A DNA stretch of 64,000 nt, from NCBI RefSeq assembly GCF_001421485.1, contig NZ_LMKK01000003.1:124001-188000 (forward strand). Reading direction: 5' to 3'. The stretch comes from Agreia sp. Leaf210 (GTDB lineage: Bacteria; Actinomycetota; Actinomycetes; Actinomycetales; Microbacteriaceae). Of this stretch, positions 18,764 through 28,316 are shown in pieces. Each line of letters opens with the position of its first letter. Position 1 is the stretch's first letter. The position numbers and the translations under genes are program-made. The notes beneath the pieces are model-generated. The model saw nothing but the letters and a program-made list of their open reading frames with translations, was not told the DNA's origin and did not search any database.

Positions 18764-20520
18764 TCGCCACCGACGCATCCGCAGCCCCTATCGACGGCCG
18801 CGCCGTTACACCTCTGCTCGAGATCAAAGATCTGCAGGTCGGTTTCCAGACGCAGCGCGGCATGGTGACCGCCGTCGACGGCGTGAACATCACGCTCATG
18901 CCCGGCCAGACTCTGGCCATCGTGGGGGAGTCGGGATCCGGCAAGTCCACGACAGCCCACGCCATCATCAACCTGCTTCCCGGTTCAGGCCGGATCACCG
19001 GTGGAGAGATCCTCTTCGAGGGGCGCAACATCGCCGCCCTCGACGAGAAGCAGATGGAGGAGATCCGCGGCCGCAAGATCGGCTTCGTTCCCCAGGACCC
19101 CATGTCGAACCTCAACCCCGTCTGGAGCGTCGGCTTCCAGGTGGAGGAGGCGATCCGTGCGAACGGTATCGCCACCGGCAAACAAGACGTCAAGAAGCGC
19201 GCTATCCAGGTTCTGACCGAAGCCGGGCTCTCAGACGCCGACAGGCGCCTGAAGCAGTTCCCGCACCAGTTCTCGGGCGGTATGCGTCAGCGCGTGCTCA
19301 TCGGAATGGGCCTCAGCTCGAACCCCAAGCTGCTGATCGCCGACGAGCCCACGTCAGCACTCGACGTCACGGTGCAGCGACGCATTCTCGACCACCTCGA
19401 GAAGCTCACCCGCGAGTCGGGCACGGCACTCGTGTTCATCACGCACGACCTGGGACTCGCGGCAGAGCGCGCAGAGCAGCTCGTCGTCATGTACAAGGGC
19501 AAGGTCGTCGAGTCGGGTCCCTCTCGGGAGATCCTGCAGAACCCGATGCATCCCTACACCCAGCGTCTCGTTGCCGCGGCGCCGAGCCTCGCCTCTCGTC
19601 GTATCCAGTCCGCCTCGAAGCCGCTCGAAGACCTCGGCTACGAGGCCACCCGCGTGACCGAGGGTGTCGACCTCATCGCCGCGGCGGAGTCGCGGCACGA
19701 GGCGCACGCTGCGACGGCGGACACGACGGCAGCCATTGCCGTCAAGGATCTCACCAAGATCTACAAGATCCGTGGTGGAAAGGGGTCGGCATCGACCCTC
19801 AAGGCCGTCGACGGTGTCAGCTTCGAGATCGAGCGTGGCACGACGATGGCGCTGGTGGGGGAGTCCGGTTCGGGCAAGTCCACCGTCGCGAAGCTCCTGC
19901 TGAGGCTCGAGGACGCCACGAGCGGCGAGATCCGCATCGACGGCACGGACACGGCGCCGCTGAAGGGCAAGAGCCTCCTGGCTCTGCGCCGCAAGATGCA
20001 GCCGGTGTTCCAAGACCCGTACGGTTCCCTCGACCCGCTGCGCAACATCGGCAACACGATCTCGGAGCCTCTGAGCGTGTTCAAGGTCGGCGACTCCACG
20101 TCGCGACGCGCCAGGGTGAACGAGCTGCTCGACCAGGTCGCCCTGCCGAAGTCGCTCGTCACGCGCTACCCGAACGAGCTGTCCGGTGGGCAGCGCCAGC
20201 GTGTCGCCATCGCGCGCGCCCTGGCACTTAAGCCCGAGATCGTCGTGCTCGACGAGGCAGTCTCGGCTCTCGACGTGCTCGTGCAGGCGCAGATTCTGCA
20301 GCTGCTCACCGATCTGCAGTCGGAGCTGGGGCTCACCTACCTCTTCATCACACACGACCTGGCCGTGGTGCGAGTCATCGCAGACAACGTCAGCGTGATG
20401 AAGTCGGGGCGTATCGTCGAGGCCGCCGCAACAGACGAGGTGTTCGATAACCCGCGTGAGGAATATACTAAAGAGTTGCTTGATGCAATTCCCGGGGCCA
20501 ACATACCCCTGGGCATCTAG
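18760..20520 (+). CDS. peptide ABC transporter, fused double ATPase (DppD-DppF)
   Basis: The 586-residue protein joins two ABC ATPase domains in one chain, replacing the separate DppD and DppF subunits. Each half has GESGSGKST, LSGGQRQR or FSGGMRQR, and a DEPTSALD or DEAVSALD Walker B. The oligopeptide-specific C-terminal extension follows the first domain (NPMHPYTQRLVAAAP). The second domain ends similarly (NPREEYTKELLDAIPG). It couples ATP hydrolysis to peptide uptake. The ATG overlaps the permease stop by 4 nt and it closes the four-gene operon. Confidence 0.94.
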   Translation: MIATDASAAPIDGRAVTPLLEIKDLQVGFQTQRGMVTAVDGVNITLMPGQTLAIVGESGSGKSTTAHAIINLLPGSGRITGGEILFEGRNIAALDEKQMEEIRGRKIGFVPQDPMSNLNPVWSVGFQVEEAIRANGIATGKQDVKKRAIQVLTEAGLSDADRRLKQFPHQFSGGMRQRVLIGMGLSSNPKLLIADEPTSALDVTVQRRILDHLEKLTRESGTALVFITHDLGLAAERAEQLVVMYKGKVVESGPSREILQNPMHPYTQRLVAAAPSLASRRIQSASKPLEDLGYEATRVTEGVDLIAAAESRHEAHAATADTTAAIAVKDLTKIYKIRGGKGSASTLKAVDGVSFEIERGTTMALVGESGSGKSTVAKLLLRLEDATSGEIRIDGTDTAPLKGKSLLALRRKMQPVFQDPYGSLDPLRNIGNTISEPLSVFKVGDSTSRRARVNELLDQVALPKSLVTRYPNELSGGQRQRVAIARALALKPEIVVLDEAVSALDVLVQAQILQLLTDLQSELGLTYLFITHDLAVVRVIADNVSVMKSGRIVEAAATDEVFDNPREEYTKELLDAIPGANIPLGI

Positions 20521-20606
20521 CCGTTCAGGGCGTTGTCGCCCGATATCCCACGCTAATAAGAGCCCGTCACGATTCGGGTTCATCCCGATCCTCAAGGACT
20601 TTCTCC

Positions 20607-22535
20607 ATGGCTGAAGCCACCCGCGCCGACCTGCGCAACGTCGCAATCGTCGCCCACGTCGACCACGGCAAGACGACTCTCGTCGACGCCATGCTCAAGC
20701 AGACCAACTCGTTCGATGCCCACTTCGAGGGCGACGACCGCATGATGGACTCGAACGACCTCGAGCGCGAAAAGGGCATCACGATCCTCGCGAAGAACAC
20801 CGCTGTCACGTACAACGGTATTCACGCGGCTGAGCACGGTGCCGGCGGCCCGATCGTCATCAACGTGATCGACACCCCGGGTCACGCCGACTTCGGTGGC
20901 GAGGTCGAGCGCGGCCTGTCCATGGTCGACGGCGTCGTTCTGCTCGTCGACGCCAGTGAGGGCCCGCTTCCGCAGACGCGTTTCGTGCTGCGCAAGGCTC
21001 TCGAGGCGAAGCTCCCGGTCATTCTGCTCGTCAACAAGACCGACCGCCCCGATGCGCGCATCGACGAGGTCGTGGCCGAGAGCCAGGACCTGCTCCTCGG
21101 CCTCGCCAGCGACATGGCCGACGACGTTCCCGACCTCGACCTCGACGCCATCCTCGACGTTCCCGTCGTGTACGCCTCGGGTCGTAACGGTGCCGCCAGC
21201 ACGAACAAGCCCGCCAATGGCGAGCTGCCCGACAACGACGATCTCGAGCCGCTGTTCGAAGCGATCCTCACCCACGTGCCCGCCCCGAAGTACGACGACG
21301 AGCACCCTCTGCAGGCGCACGTCACGAACCTCGACGCGTCGCCGTTCCTCGGTCGTCTCGCTCTGCTGCGCATCTTCAACGGACACATCAAGAAGGGCCA
21401 GCAGGTCGCCTGGGTCCGTCACGACGGTTCCGTTCAGAACGTCAAGCTCACCGAGCTCCTGATGACCAAGGCACTCACGCGCTACCCGGTCGACAGCGCC
21501 GGCCCCGGTGACATCGTCGCCGTCGCCGGCATCGAGGAGATCACCATCGGTGAGACCCTGGCCGACCCCGAAGACGTTCGCCCCCTGCCGACCATCACGG
21601 TCGACGACCCCGCGATCTCGATGACCATCGGAACGAACACCTCTCCGCTCGTCGGAAAGGTGAAGGGTCACAAGCTCACCGCTCGAATGGTGAAGGATCG
21701 CCTCGACCGCGAGCTCGTCGGAAACGTGTCGCTCAAGATCGTCGACATCGGAAACCCCGCCGCATGGGAGGTGCAGGGGCGTGGAGAACTCGCCCTCGCC
21801 ATCCTGGTCGAGCAGATGCGTCGTGAAGGCTATGAGCTCACCGTGGGCAAGCCGCAGGTCGTCACCAAGCAGGTCGACGGTAAGACCTACGAGCCGATGG
21901 AGCACCTCACCATCGACGCGCCCGAAGAGTACCTCGGTGCCATCACGCAGCTCCTCGCCGCGCGCAAGGGCGTCATGGACGGCATGTCGAACCACGGCAC
22001 CGGATGGGTTCGCATGGAGTTCATCGTTCCGTCGCGTGGTCTCATCGGTTTCCGCACAGAGTTCCTCACGACCACTCGAGGCACCGGTATCGCCAACGCC
22101 ATCTCGCACGGCTACGGCCCCTGGACCGGACCGATCGTCACCCGCAACAACGGCTCGATTGTGGCCGACCGCTCGGGTGTCGTGACTCCCTTCTCTATCG
22201 TCAACCTGCAGGAGCGCATGAGCTTCTTCGTCGAGCCCACGCAGGAGGTCTACGAGGGCATGGTCATCGGCGAGAACTCGCGCGCCGACGACATGGACGT
22301 GAACATCACGAAAGAGAAGCAGCTCACCAACATGCGCCAGTCGACGTCTGACACGTTCGAGCGCATGACCCCGTCGCGCAAGCTGACGCTGGAAGAGAGC
22401 CTCGAGTTCGCCCGCGAAGACGAGTGCGTCGAGGTCACCCCCGAGTTCGTGCGTATCCGCAAGGTGGAGCTCGACTCCAACGCCCGCGCCCGTGCGACGG
22501 CGAACCTCAAGCGCGCCAACCAGGGCAAGAACTAG
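20607..22535 (+). CDS. typA: translational GTPase TypA/BipA
   Basis: A 642-residue ribosome-associated GTPase, slightly longer than the usual 605-615. The G motifs are clear: AHVDHGKTT near residue 14, EREKGITI in switch I, DTPGHADFGGEVERG, and NKTDRPDAR. An EF-G-like domain II, domain III and the specific C-terminal domain follow, with MSNHGTGWVRMEF and ITKEKQLTNMR typical of TypA. It supports 50S assembly and growth under stress such as cold. AAGGA lies 8 nt before the ATG. It is a single-gene unit ended by a strong hairpin. Confidence 0.96.
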   Translation: MAEATRADLRNVAIVAHVDHGKTTLVDAMLKQTNSFDAHFEGDDRMMDSNDLEREKGITILAKNTAVTYNGIHAAEHGAGGPIVINVIDTPGHADFGGEVERGLSMVDGVVLLVDASEGPLPQTRFVLRKALEAKLPVILLVNKTDRPDARIDEVVAESQDLLLGLASDMADDVPDLDLDAILDVPVVYASGRNGAASTNKPANGELPDNDDLEPLFEAILTHVPAPKYDDEHPLQAHVTNLDASPFLGRLALLRIFNGHIKKGQQVAWVRHDGSVQNVKLTELLMTKALTRYPVDSAGPGDIVAVAGIEEITIGETLADPEDVRPLPTITVDDPAISMTIGTNTSPLVGKVKGHKLTARMVKDRLDRELVGNVSLKIVDIGNPAAWEVQGRGELALAILVEQMRREGYELTVGKPQVVTKQVDGKTYEPMEHLTIDAPEEYLGAITQLLAARKGVMDGMSNHGTGWVRMEFIVPSRGLIGFRTEFLTTTRGTGIANAISHGYGPWTGPIVTRNNGSIVADRSGVVTPFSIVNLQERMSFFVEPTQEVYEGMVIGENSRADDMDVNITKEKQLTNMRQSTSDTFERMTPSRKLTLEESLEFAREDECVEVTPEFVRIRKVELDSNARARATANLKRANQGKN

Positions 22536-22541
22536 CTCTTC

Positions 22542-22590
22542 ACGACGAAGCGGGGCAACGGAGTTCGACTCCGTTGCCCCGCTTCGTCGT
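22542..22590. terminator. 23-bp perfect hairpin between convergent typA and efeB
   Basis: A 23-nt arm (22542-22564) pairs perfectly with 22568-22590 around a TCG loop. Placed between two converging genes, it should end transcription from both sides. Confidence 0.85.
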
Positions 22591-22614
22591 TGCGGGCGAT
22601 GACCGGACGGTCTT

Positions 22615-23928
22615 CTAGGCGAAGAGCCCGGCTCCGACGTACGAGCCCTGTCGCGCCCCCGGGGGAACAGCGAAGAGACCCGACCCCACGTGCCTGATGT
22701 ACTCGTTCATGAGGTCGTTCTTCGCCAGGTTCATCTGAATGTCGATGAACTGAGCGGGGGAGCGCTGGTAACTGATGAAGAAGAGGCCGGCGTCGAGGCG
22801 GCCGAGACTGTCGTTGCCATCGACGAAGTTGTATCCCCGCCTGAGGATCTCGGTTCCACTATTTGATTCCGGATGCGCGAGACGCACGTGTGAATCGGCG
22901 TCGATGAGCGGCTTGTCGGCCCTGCCGAGCACGGCGAAGTCGGGAGCGGTGAACTCCGTTCCCCCCGACAGCGGTGCGCCCGCACCCTTGGTGCGACCGA
23001 TGATGCGTTCCTGCTCGCTGAGCGCCGTCCTGTCCCACGTCTCGATCGTCATGCGGATGCGCCGGGCGACCAGGTAGGAGCCACCGGCCAGCCAGGTGGG
23101 CGTCGCCGAGGCGGGAACCCACACGGAGTTCATCACCTTGCCGAGCTGCTCCGCCTTGATGTTGGCGGTTCCGTCTTTGAAGCCGAACAGGTTGCGGGGT
23201 GTCACCTGCGATGTACTGGTCGACGACGTCCGACCGAATCCGAGCTGCGACCAGCGCAGGCTGGCGCGGCCGAAGGCGATGCGCGACAGATTGCGGATGG
23301 CATGCACCGCGATCTGCGGGTCGTCGGAACAAGCCTGGATGCAGAGATCTCCACCCGTCCTCTGCGGATCCAGATCGTCCGCGGGAAAATGCGGCAGCTC
23401 GCGCAGCTCGGCCGGTTGCTGCGACGCGATGCCGAAGCGATCGGCTCCTGACCCGTCGACGAACAGCGTGGGGCCGAAACCGAAGGTGATGGTGAGTCCG
23501 CCGGTGGGCAGATCGAGCGCCTCGCCCGTGTCCTCCGGCGGAGCATCGTACGGACCGTCGACCGCGCCGTACTCGCCTACGGGCTTACCCGCGCACATCT
23601 GTGCGGCCGCCGCACTCCAGTCTTGAAGGAGCTCTATGAGATCGGACCTGGAGGCGGTCGACGACATGTCGAACGCCGCAAAGTGAAGGCGGTCTTGCGC
23701 AGGGGTGACGATTCCGGACTGGTGCGTGCCATGGAAGGGGTACGCCGCGGTGGACGCGCTCGTCGCTCCGGTCGTGGTTGCCGCAGACGCGGCGATGATT
23801 CCGCGGTCGCCCGCCACGCCCACGCCCAGACCCACGACGCCGGCGCCCGCCAGCCCGAGAAGCCCTCGACGAGAGAGTTTCTGCGGGGTGACCGGCACCT
23901 GCTCCTCGGCGGAGCGCTCGTCTGTCAT
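22615..23928 (-). CDS. efeB: EfeB, exported DyP-type haem peroxidase
   Basis: A 437-residue dye-decolourising peroxidase with a twin-arginine signal (SRRGLLGLAG, Arg20-Arg21), so it is exported folded. The DyP hallmark GFKDGTAN supplies the catalytic Asp, and the haem-ligand His lies in the later DSHVRLAHPES segment. In EfeUOB systems, EfeB oxidises Fe(II) or handles haem for the permease. It is third in the operon, 5 nt after efeO. The TAT signal fits with the TatB gene elsewhere in the window. Confidence 0.95.
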   Translation of the reverse strand: MTDERSAEEQVPVTPQKLSRRGLLGLAGAGVVGLGVGVAGDRGIIAASAATTTGATSASTAAYPFHGTHQSGIVTPAQDRLHFAAFDMSSTASRSDLIELLQDWSAAAAQMCAGKPVGEYGAVDGPYDAPPEDTGEALDLPTGGLTITFGFGPTLFVDGSGADRFGIASQQPAELRELPHFPADDLDPQRTGGDLCIQACSDDPQIAVHAIRNLSRIAFGRASLRWSQLGFGRTSSTSTSQVTPRNLFGFKDGTANIKAEQLGKVMNSVWVPASATPTWLAGGSYLVARRIRMTIETWDRTALSEQERIIGRTKGAGAPLSGGTEFTAPDFAVLGRADKPLIDADSHVRLAHPESNSGTEILRRGYNFVDGNDSLGRLDAGLFFISYQRSPAQFIDIQMNLAKNDLMNEYIRHVGSGLFAVPPGARQGSYVGAGLFA

Positions 23929-23933
23929 GGGAG

Positions 23934-25112
23934 TCAGCCGACGAGGGTCGCGGTGAGCTTGCTGAGCGGCTCGCTGAGCGCGTTGACGCCGTCGGCGAGT
24001 TCCTTGACCTGTGCCGGGGTGAGCTCGTTGTAGTAGACGAAGCCACTGTCGAGGCTGCCGTACGAGGAGAGCTGCTTCTCGAGGTCGCTGAACCGCGTGT
24101 CGAGTGTCGTCACGAGTTCCGGGTCCTTTGACTCGACGATGTCGCGTACGCCCTCATACGCCACCCGTGCGCCTTCGAGGTTGGCCTGGAAGTCCCAGAG
24201 ATCCGTGTGCGACCAGATCTCCTCTTCACCCGTGATCTTGCCGCTGGCGACTTCTTCGAGCAGGCCGATCGCTCCGTTGGAGATGGCGTCGATCGACACC
24301 GTGTAGTCGCTCGCGTGAACGGCGTCATAGAGCTGCTGGGTGTTCTCGGCGAGCTTGTCGGCGTAGTAGTTGCGCTGGTCGGCCGTCAGAGCGACGTACT
24401 CGACGCCGCCGTTCTCGGCTGCCGCCGGCGGGAACAGATCCTTCTCGATACGGTGCCACCCCGTCCACTCCTTATCGGGCGCGACGTCGGCCTCGCGGAA
24501 GTCGATCTCGGGATCGAGGTCTCCGAACGACTCGGCCACGGGCTCGATGCGCTCGTAATTCGCTCGGGTGGTGGCGTAGGTGGCGCGCGCCGTAGCGTCG
24601 TCGCCGGCCTTGTACGCAGCGAGGAACGTGTCGGTGCCGGTCACGAGTTGAGCGACCTGGTCTTTGATGTAGGCGACGTAGTTTGTGGCTGCCGCGTCGA
24701 CCTGTTCCTGCTCGTCGCCCGCGAGCTTAACCTTGTCGCCCGTGACCGAGAAGGCGGCGTTGCCGACGCCGTCTCCGATCATTCCGGGCTTGCAGACGGT
24801 GAAGTAGTCGCCGGGCTGTGCCTGCACGACGAGGTCGCGCGAGATCCCGGGGCCGACGTTCTCGACCTCGCCGATGATGCGCAGGCCGTCGTCGGCGAGC
24901 AGGTAGAACTCGGTGACCTTGTCACCCGAGTTCGTGACCTTGAAGCGCAGGGTCCCGCTCGATGCCGTGTTCTTGCTGACCGAGCACGCGTCAGCGCTGG
25001 AGTCGACCGAGATGGCGGCCGCGTCCGACGATGTGGCGTTGGGCACGCATCCTGTGAGTGCCAGCAGGGTCGCTGCGGCGCCGATCGTCGTGATTACTGC
25101 TCTGGCTTTCAC
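23934..25112 (-). CDS. efeO: EfeO, iron-binding lipoprotein of the EfeUOB importer
   Basis: A 392-residue lipoprotein with the lipobox LTGC, an N-terminal cupredoxin-like domain and a C-terminal M75-type imelysin/peptidase domain. The [12 protein letters not shown] segment corresponds to the conserved HxxE metal site of this family. It binds iron outside the cell and passes it to EfeU. The GTG at 25112 has AAGGAG 5 nt upstream; the longer open frame upstream is not coding. The start overlaps the efeU stop by 4 nt. Confidence 0.95.
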   Translation of the reverse strand: MKARAVITTIGAAATLLALTGCVPNATSSDAAAISVDSSADACSVSKNTASSGTLRFKVTNSGDKVTEFYLLADDGLRIIGEVENVGPGISRDLVVQAQPGDYFTVCKPGMIGDGVGNAAFSVTGDKVKLAGDEQEQVDAAATNYVAYIKDQVAQLVTGTDTFLAAYKAGDDATARATYATTRANYERIEPVAESFGDLDPEIDFREADVAPDKEWTGWHRIEKDLFPPAAAENGGVEYVALTADQRNYYADKLAENTQQLYDAVHASDYTVSIDAISNGAIGLLEEVASGKITGEEEIWSHTDLWDFQANLEGARVAYEGVRDIVESKDPELVTTLDTRFSDLEKQLSSYGSLDSGFVYYNELTPAQVKELADGVNALSEPLSKLTATLVG

Positions 25113-25978
25113 CGGGCTCCTTGGGGGGTTGAACGTGCTGTGCTGCTGTCGGACGTGCTCGTCTGGGGTGGGGGCGTCTTGCGGACCACCGCGCGAAGGA
25201 AGATCGTCATCGTCGGAACCACGTAGAGGGTCCAGGCGGCAGCTTCGAGCCACGTCGTAGCCGGAGAGAAGTTGACGGTGCCCTTGAGGAGCGTTCCGTA
25301 CCAGCTGTCGGGCGGAATGGCGGCGGATACGTCGAAGGCGAGGTTGTTCAGGCCGGGCAGGATCCCGGCCTCCTGCAGATCGTGCACACCGTACGACAGG
25401 ACCCCGGCGGCCACGACGATGAGGACGGCGCCCGACCAGGCGAAGAACTTCGCCAGGTTGATGCGCACCAGACCGCGATTGATGAGCCAGCCGAGGATGA
25501 CGGCGACCACGATTCCGAGGGCAGCCCCGATCAGCGGCAGAGTGGTCGATCCTGTCGCCTGCACCGCGGCCCAGATGAACAGGGCCGTCTCGATTCCCTC
25601 TCGGCCGACGGCGAGGAACGCGACCAGGACGAGCCCCCATCCGGCACCCGCGAGATGCTGGTCGACGTCATTCTGCAGGTGGTGCTTGAGGTTCTTCGAC
25701 GTGCGAAGCATCCAGAAGACCATCCAGGTGACGAAGATGGTGGCGACGATCGAGAGTGATCCGCCGATCGCCTCCTGCGCCTCGAACGAGAGTCCGTAGG
25801 TGCCGAATGTCAGGATCGCGCCGAGAGACAGCGCGACGAGGATCGCGAGAGCGACGCCGAGCCAGATGCGTTTCAGTACGTCGCGTCGTTTGATCTTGAC
25901 GACGTACGCGATGAGGATTCCGACGACCAGGGCGGCTTCGAGTCCTTCGCGCAGGCCGATGAGAAAGTTCGCGAGCAC
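25109..25978 (-). CDS. efeU: EfeU, FTR1-family iron permease
   Basis: The 289-residue permease has seven helices and the two ferric-iron motifs of the FTR1 family: REGLE at residues 10-14 and REGIE at 126-130. These glutamates move iron across the membrane. The GTG at 25978 is preferred because GAAGG lies 7 nt before it and REGLE then sits near the N-terminus as usual; the frame is open another 57 nt upstream. It is first in the efeU-efeO-efeB operon, behind an iron box. Confidence 0.95.
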   Translation of the reverse strand: MLANFLIGLREGLEAALVVGILIAYVVKIKRRDVLKRIWLGVALAILVALSLGAILTFGTYGLSFEAQEAIGGSLSIVATIFVTWMVFWMLRTSKNLKHHLQNDVDQHLAGAGWGLVLVAFLAVGREGIETALFIWAAVQATGSTTLPLIGAALGIVVAVILGWLINRGLVRINLAKFFAWSGAVLIVVAAGVLSYGVHDLQEAGILPGLNNLAFDVSAAIPPDSWYGTLLKGTVNFSPATTWLEAAAWTLYVVPTMTIFLRAVVRKTPPPQTSTSDSSTARSTPQGAR

Positions 25979-26057
25979 GGTAGAGCCTTCGGGTGAGGCG
26001 GCGCAGGGTGGCGCCGGGGCAGAGAGGCGGCCCACGCTGGTCGTCTCGTACGTTCGG

Positions 26058-26076
26058 TAAGGCTTGCCTTACCAAA
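26058..26076 (-). promoter_or_regulatory. DtxR/IdeR-like iron box before efeUOB
   Basis: TAAGGCTTGCCTTACCAAA lies 80-98 nt upstream of efeU and matches 14 of 19 positions of the DtxR/IdeR consensus. It sits in a strong inverted repeat, GGTAAGGC-TT-GCCTTACC (26056-26073), with 8-bp perfect arms. Repression when iron is plentiful is expected. Confidence 0.75.
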
Positions 26077-26110
26077 ACTGACTGTAACCCAGCGGTGTCG
26101 TACTGTCCAG

Positions 26111-27436
26111 TTAGCTCGGCTGAGCGTTCACAGTGACTTCACGACCCGGCGTCACTAGACGAAGAGCCACGGCGATCACCGCCGCGGTCAGCGTCAGAAG
26201 CAGCAGACTCCACCCCCACTGGATCTCGGCCACGAACACGGCGAACGCCAGAAGAGCGGCCACCCGGATGCGCACCGTACCGGGGTCGCGCAGCCCTTCG
26301 AGCGCGGCTTTCGCCGGGCGCTCCCAGCGCACGACGGCCAGGCTCAGCGCTCCGAGGATCAGCCAGACGGCCACGACGAAGAGTGGACGGGTCGCCCACC
26401 ATGCGCCGCTTCCCGGCACGCTGTCGACCCAGCCGCTGAGGAACAGTCCACCACTGAGCGCCACGATGATGGGCAGATGCCATAGGTAGATGGTCATCGC
26501 CCTGCTGCCGACGAAGAACGTCGCGATCAGCACCGGCTTGAGCGTCATGGCCACCCGCAGAAGCGGGTACAGCAGATGAAGGATGCAGACCTGTGCGACG
26601 CCCAGCAGAATCAGGGGCACGGTCGCGGGGTTGAGGTTCGTGAGCATGTCGACCGGATAGATGTCGAGCGCATAGGTGAGCACGGCGAGGAGCGCGTAAC
26701 TCGCGACCGCCCCCGCGGCGAGTTGCCAGCGCGCTCGCCGCGCGAACCATCCGTCGGCGTAGAAGAATCCGAGCTGCTGCACGGCAAGCCAGACGAAGAC
26801 GAGGTTGAGGAGACCGATCTCCTGAATGCCGCTGAGGATGCGTGCGGCATCCACGATGACGGACAGCGCGACGAGTGTGGCGATCGTCGAGCCGGGGCGC
26901 GAGACGTGCCAGCCATGCATGATCGGAAGAAAGGCCTGACAGGAGATGAACGCCGCCAGGAACCACAGCGGCATGCCGACGCCGGCCGCGACGATGTCGA
27001 CGACTCCTCGGTCGACGCCGCAGAGCACGAGAACCCAGAGGACGACCGTCAGGAACACGAGGAGCGGTAGTGCGGGCCTGAGCAGGCGAACGAGGCGTGT
27101 CCGGAGGAACTCACCGGGCGTTGTGCCGCGCCGCATGGCGCTCCGCCAGGAGACGGCGCCCGCAAAGCCCCCGACGACGAAGAAGAGAGGCATGATCTGG
27201 CCGACCCACGTGGCGAGAGCGAACCAGCTCTGCGTCTGCAGCGGATTGATCTGACCGATCGCGTCGCCATTGCGGTAGAGGCCCACCATCAGCGAATGCA
27301 TCATGACGACGGCGAAGACGCAGAACACCCGCGCCAGGTCGACGACGAGGTCGCGCTTGCTCTTCGCCGCGAGACCGACGACGTCGACCGATTCTCTGCC
27401 GCTGGTCGCGGCCGTTCGGGTGGATCGGTTGGGCAC
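26111..27436 (-). CDS. acyltransferase-3 family membrane protein
   Basis: The 441-residue protein has about ten transmembrane helices and the acyltransferase-3 (AT3) pattern: RDLVVDLARVFCVFAVVMMHS at the start of helix 1 includes the conserved His. These enzymes acylate extracytoplasmic sugars or lipids. The GTG at 27436 is chosen because GGAGGG lies 9 nt before it and longer starts would overlap the divergent gene. The acyl acceptor cannot be inferred. Its stop lies 35 nt upstream of the efe iron box. Confidence 0.85.
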   Translation of the reverse strand: MPNRSTRTAATSGRESVDVVGLAAKSKRDLVVDLARVFCVFAVVMMHSLMVGLYRNGDAIGQINPLQTQSWFALATWVGQIMPLFFVVGGFAGAVSWRSAMRRGTTPGEFLRTRLVRLLRPALPLLVFLTVVLWVLVLCGVDRGVVDIVAAGVGMPLWFLAAFISCQAFLPIMHGWHVSRPGSTIATLVALSVIVDAARILSGIQEIGLLNLVFVWLAVQQLGFFYADGWFARRARWQLAAGAVASYALLAVLTYALDIYPVDMLTNLNPATVPLILLGVAQVCILHLLYPLLRVAMTLKPVLIATFFVGSRAMTIYLWHLPIIVALSGGLFLSGWVDSVPGSGAWWATRPLFVVAVWLILGALSLAVVRWERPAKAALEGLRDPGTVRIRVAALLAFAVFVAEIQWGWSLLLLTLTAAVIAVALRLVTPGREVTVNAQPS

Positions 27437-27512
27437 GGGATCATTCCCTCCGGGTGGGTATCGAACATGATAGCGACGAGTGGTGGGGGGTCGGCGCAGC
27501 TCCGCTGCCAGA

Positions 27513-27518
27513 TAGTCT
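27513..27518 (+). promoter_or_regulatory. -10 hexamer TAGTCT before the fdxA-dapC transcription unit
   Basis: TAGTCT ends 6 nt before the GTG at 27525, pointing to that codon rather than the GTG at 27522. It could serve the whole run up to dapC. Confidence 0.4.
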
Positions 27519-27524
27519 GGGGTG

Positions 27525-27935
27525 GTGATCGACGAGACGAGAGAGCCGCTCCGGGCGGCATCCCCTGAGACGCTGTCGTCGCGCGCCGTATCGTGGGTCG
27601 TCGGCCTGGGCCTGGGCGTGCTGTTCGGCGTCATGGGCACGGCCGTCAGTCAATCGACGTGGACGATCGTCGCGGGGTTCGCCCTGCCGGTCGGCATCAT
27701 CATCGCGCTTCTCGCAGTCACGCTCCTGCTCGTCGGGCTGCGCCTGGTTCTGCGCACGCGTACCACCGCGATCCTCGCCGCATTCGGCATAGTCGTGACC
27801 ATCTTCCTGCTCTCCCAGCCCAGCGCGGGAGGCTCGATTCTCGTGCCCGGAAACGTGCTCGGGGTCACCTGGACCTTCGCCCCCACGGTCATCGCACTGC
27901 TGGTACTCGCATGGCCCCGCTTTTCGAAGAATTAG
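27525..27935 (+). CDS. four-helix membrane protein, DUF6113-like
   Basis: A 136-residue membrane protein with about four hydrophobic segments. From memory, small proteins called DUF6113 sit immediately before fdxA-dapC in other actinobacteria, and position and topology fit. The function is unknown. The ferredoxin gene begins 51 nt downstream on the same strand. Start choice rests on the spacing to the TAGTCT hexamer. Confidence 0.7.
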   Translation: MIDETREPLRAASPETLSSRAVSWVVGLGLGVLFGVMGTAVSQSTWTIVAGFALPVGIIIALLAVTLLLVGLRLVLRTRTTAILAAFGIVVTIFLLSQPSAGGSILVPGNVLGVTWTFAPTVIALLVLAWPRFSKN

Positions 27936-27986
27936 ACTTGTCCAGTCGCACCATCTCCTGTGCGGCATGAAGGGAACGAACGCACT

Positions 27987-28316
27987 GTGACCTACGTCAT
28001 CGCCCTGCCCTGTGTCGACGTCAAAGACCGGGCCTGTATCGACGAATGTCCGGTCGACTGCATCTACGAGGGCGAACGCTCGCTCTACATCCACCCCGAT
28101 GAATGCGTCGACTGTGGCGCATGCGAGCCTGTCTGCCCCGTCGAGGCCATCTACTACGAAGACGATCTGCCTGAGGAATGGGCTGACTACTACAAGGCCA
28201 ACGTCGAATTCTTCGACGACATCGGTTCTCCCGGCGGTGCTGCCAAGGTCGGCGTGATCGCCAAGGATCACCCCGTCATCTCGGCTCTGCCTCCGCAGTC
28301 GCACGGCGAGAAGTAA
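27987..28316 (+). CDS. fdxA: 7Fe ferredoxin FdxA
   Basis: The 109-residue ferredoxin carries a 3Fe-4S and a 4Fe-4S centre. The cysteines lie in [18 protein letters not shown] and [17 protein letters not shown], the pattern of mycobacterial FdxA. The C-terminal tail [10 protein letters not shown] is also typical. It moves electrons at low potential in the cytosol. The GTG at 27987 gives the normal N-terminus; AGGGAA lies about 10 nt upstream. dapC starts in the base after its stop codon. Confidence 0.96.
   Translation: MTYVIALPCVDVKDRACIDECPVDCIYEGERSLYIHPDECVDCGACEPVCPVEAIYYEDDLPEEWADYYKANVEFFDDIGSPGGAAKVGVIAKDHPVISALPPQSHGEK

Noticed and set aside
20521-20606. Promoter for typA (TTGTCG and TAATAA)
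   Set aside because: The elements are 15 bp apart and neither is strong, so I did not list them.
20592-22109. Minus-strand open frame of about 500 codons over typA
   Set aside because: Antisense shadow of typA; composition is biased and no motif is present.
22542-22590. Inverted repeat as a possible mobile-element end or attachment site
   Set aside because: No transposase or integrase is near and the location between convergent stops fits a terminator.
23934-25640. Apparent 568-residue EfeO with a long N-terminal extension
   Set aside because: The extension covers efeU in another frame; the lipoprotein signal begins at the GTG at 25112 behind a good ribosome site.
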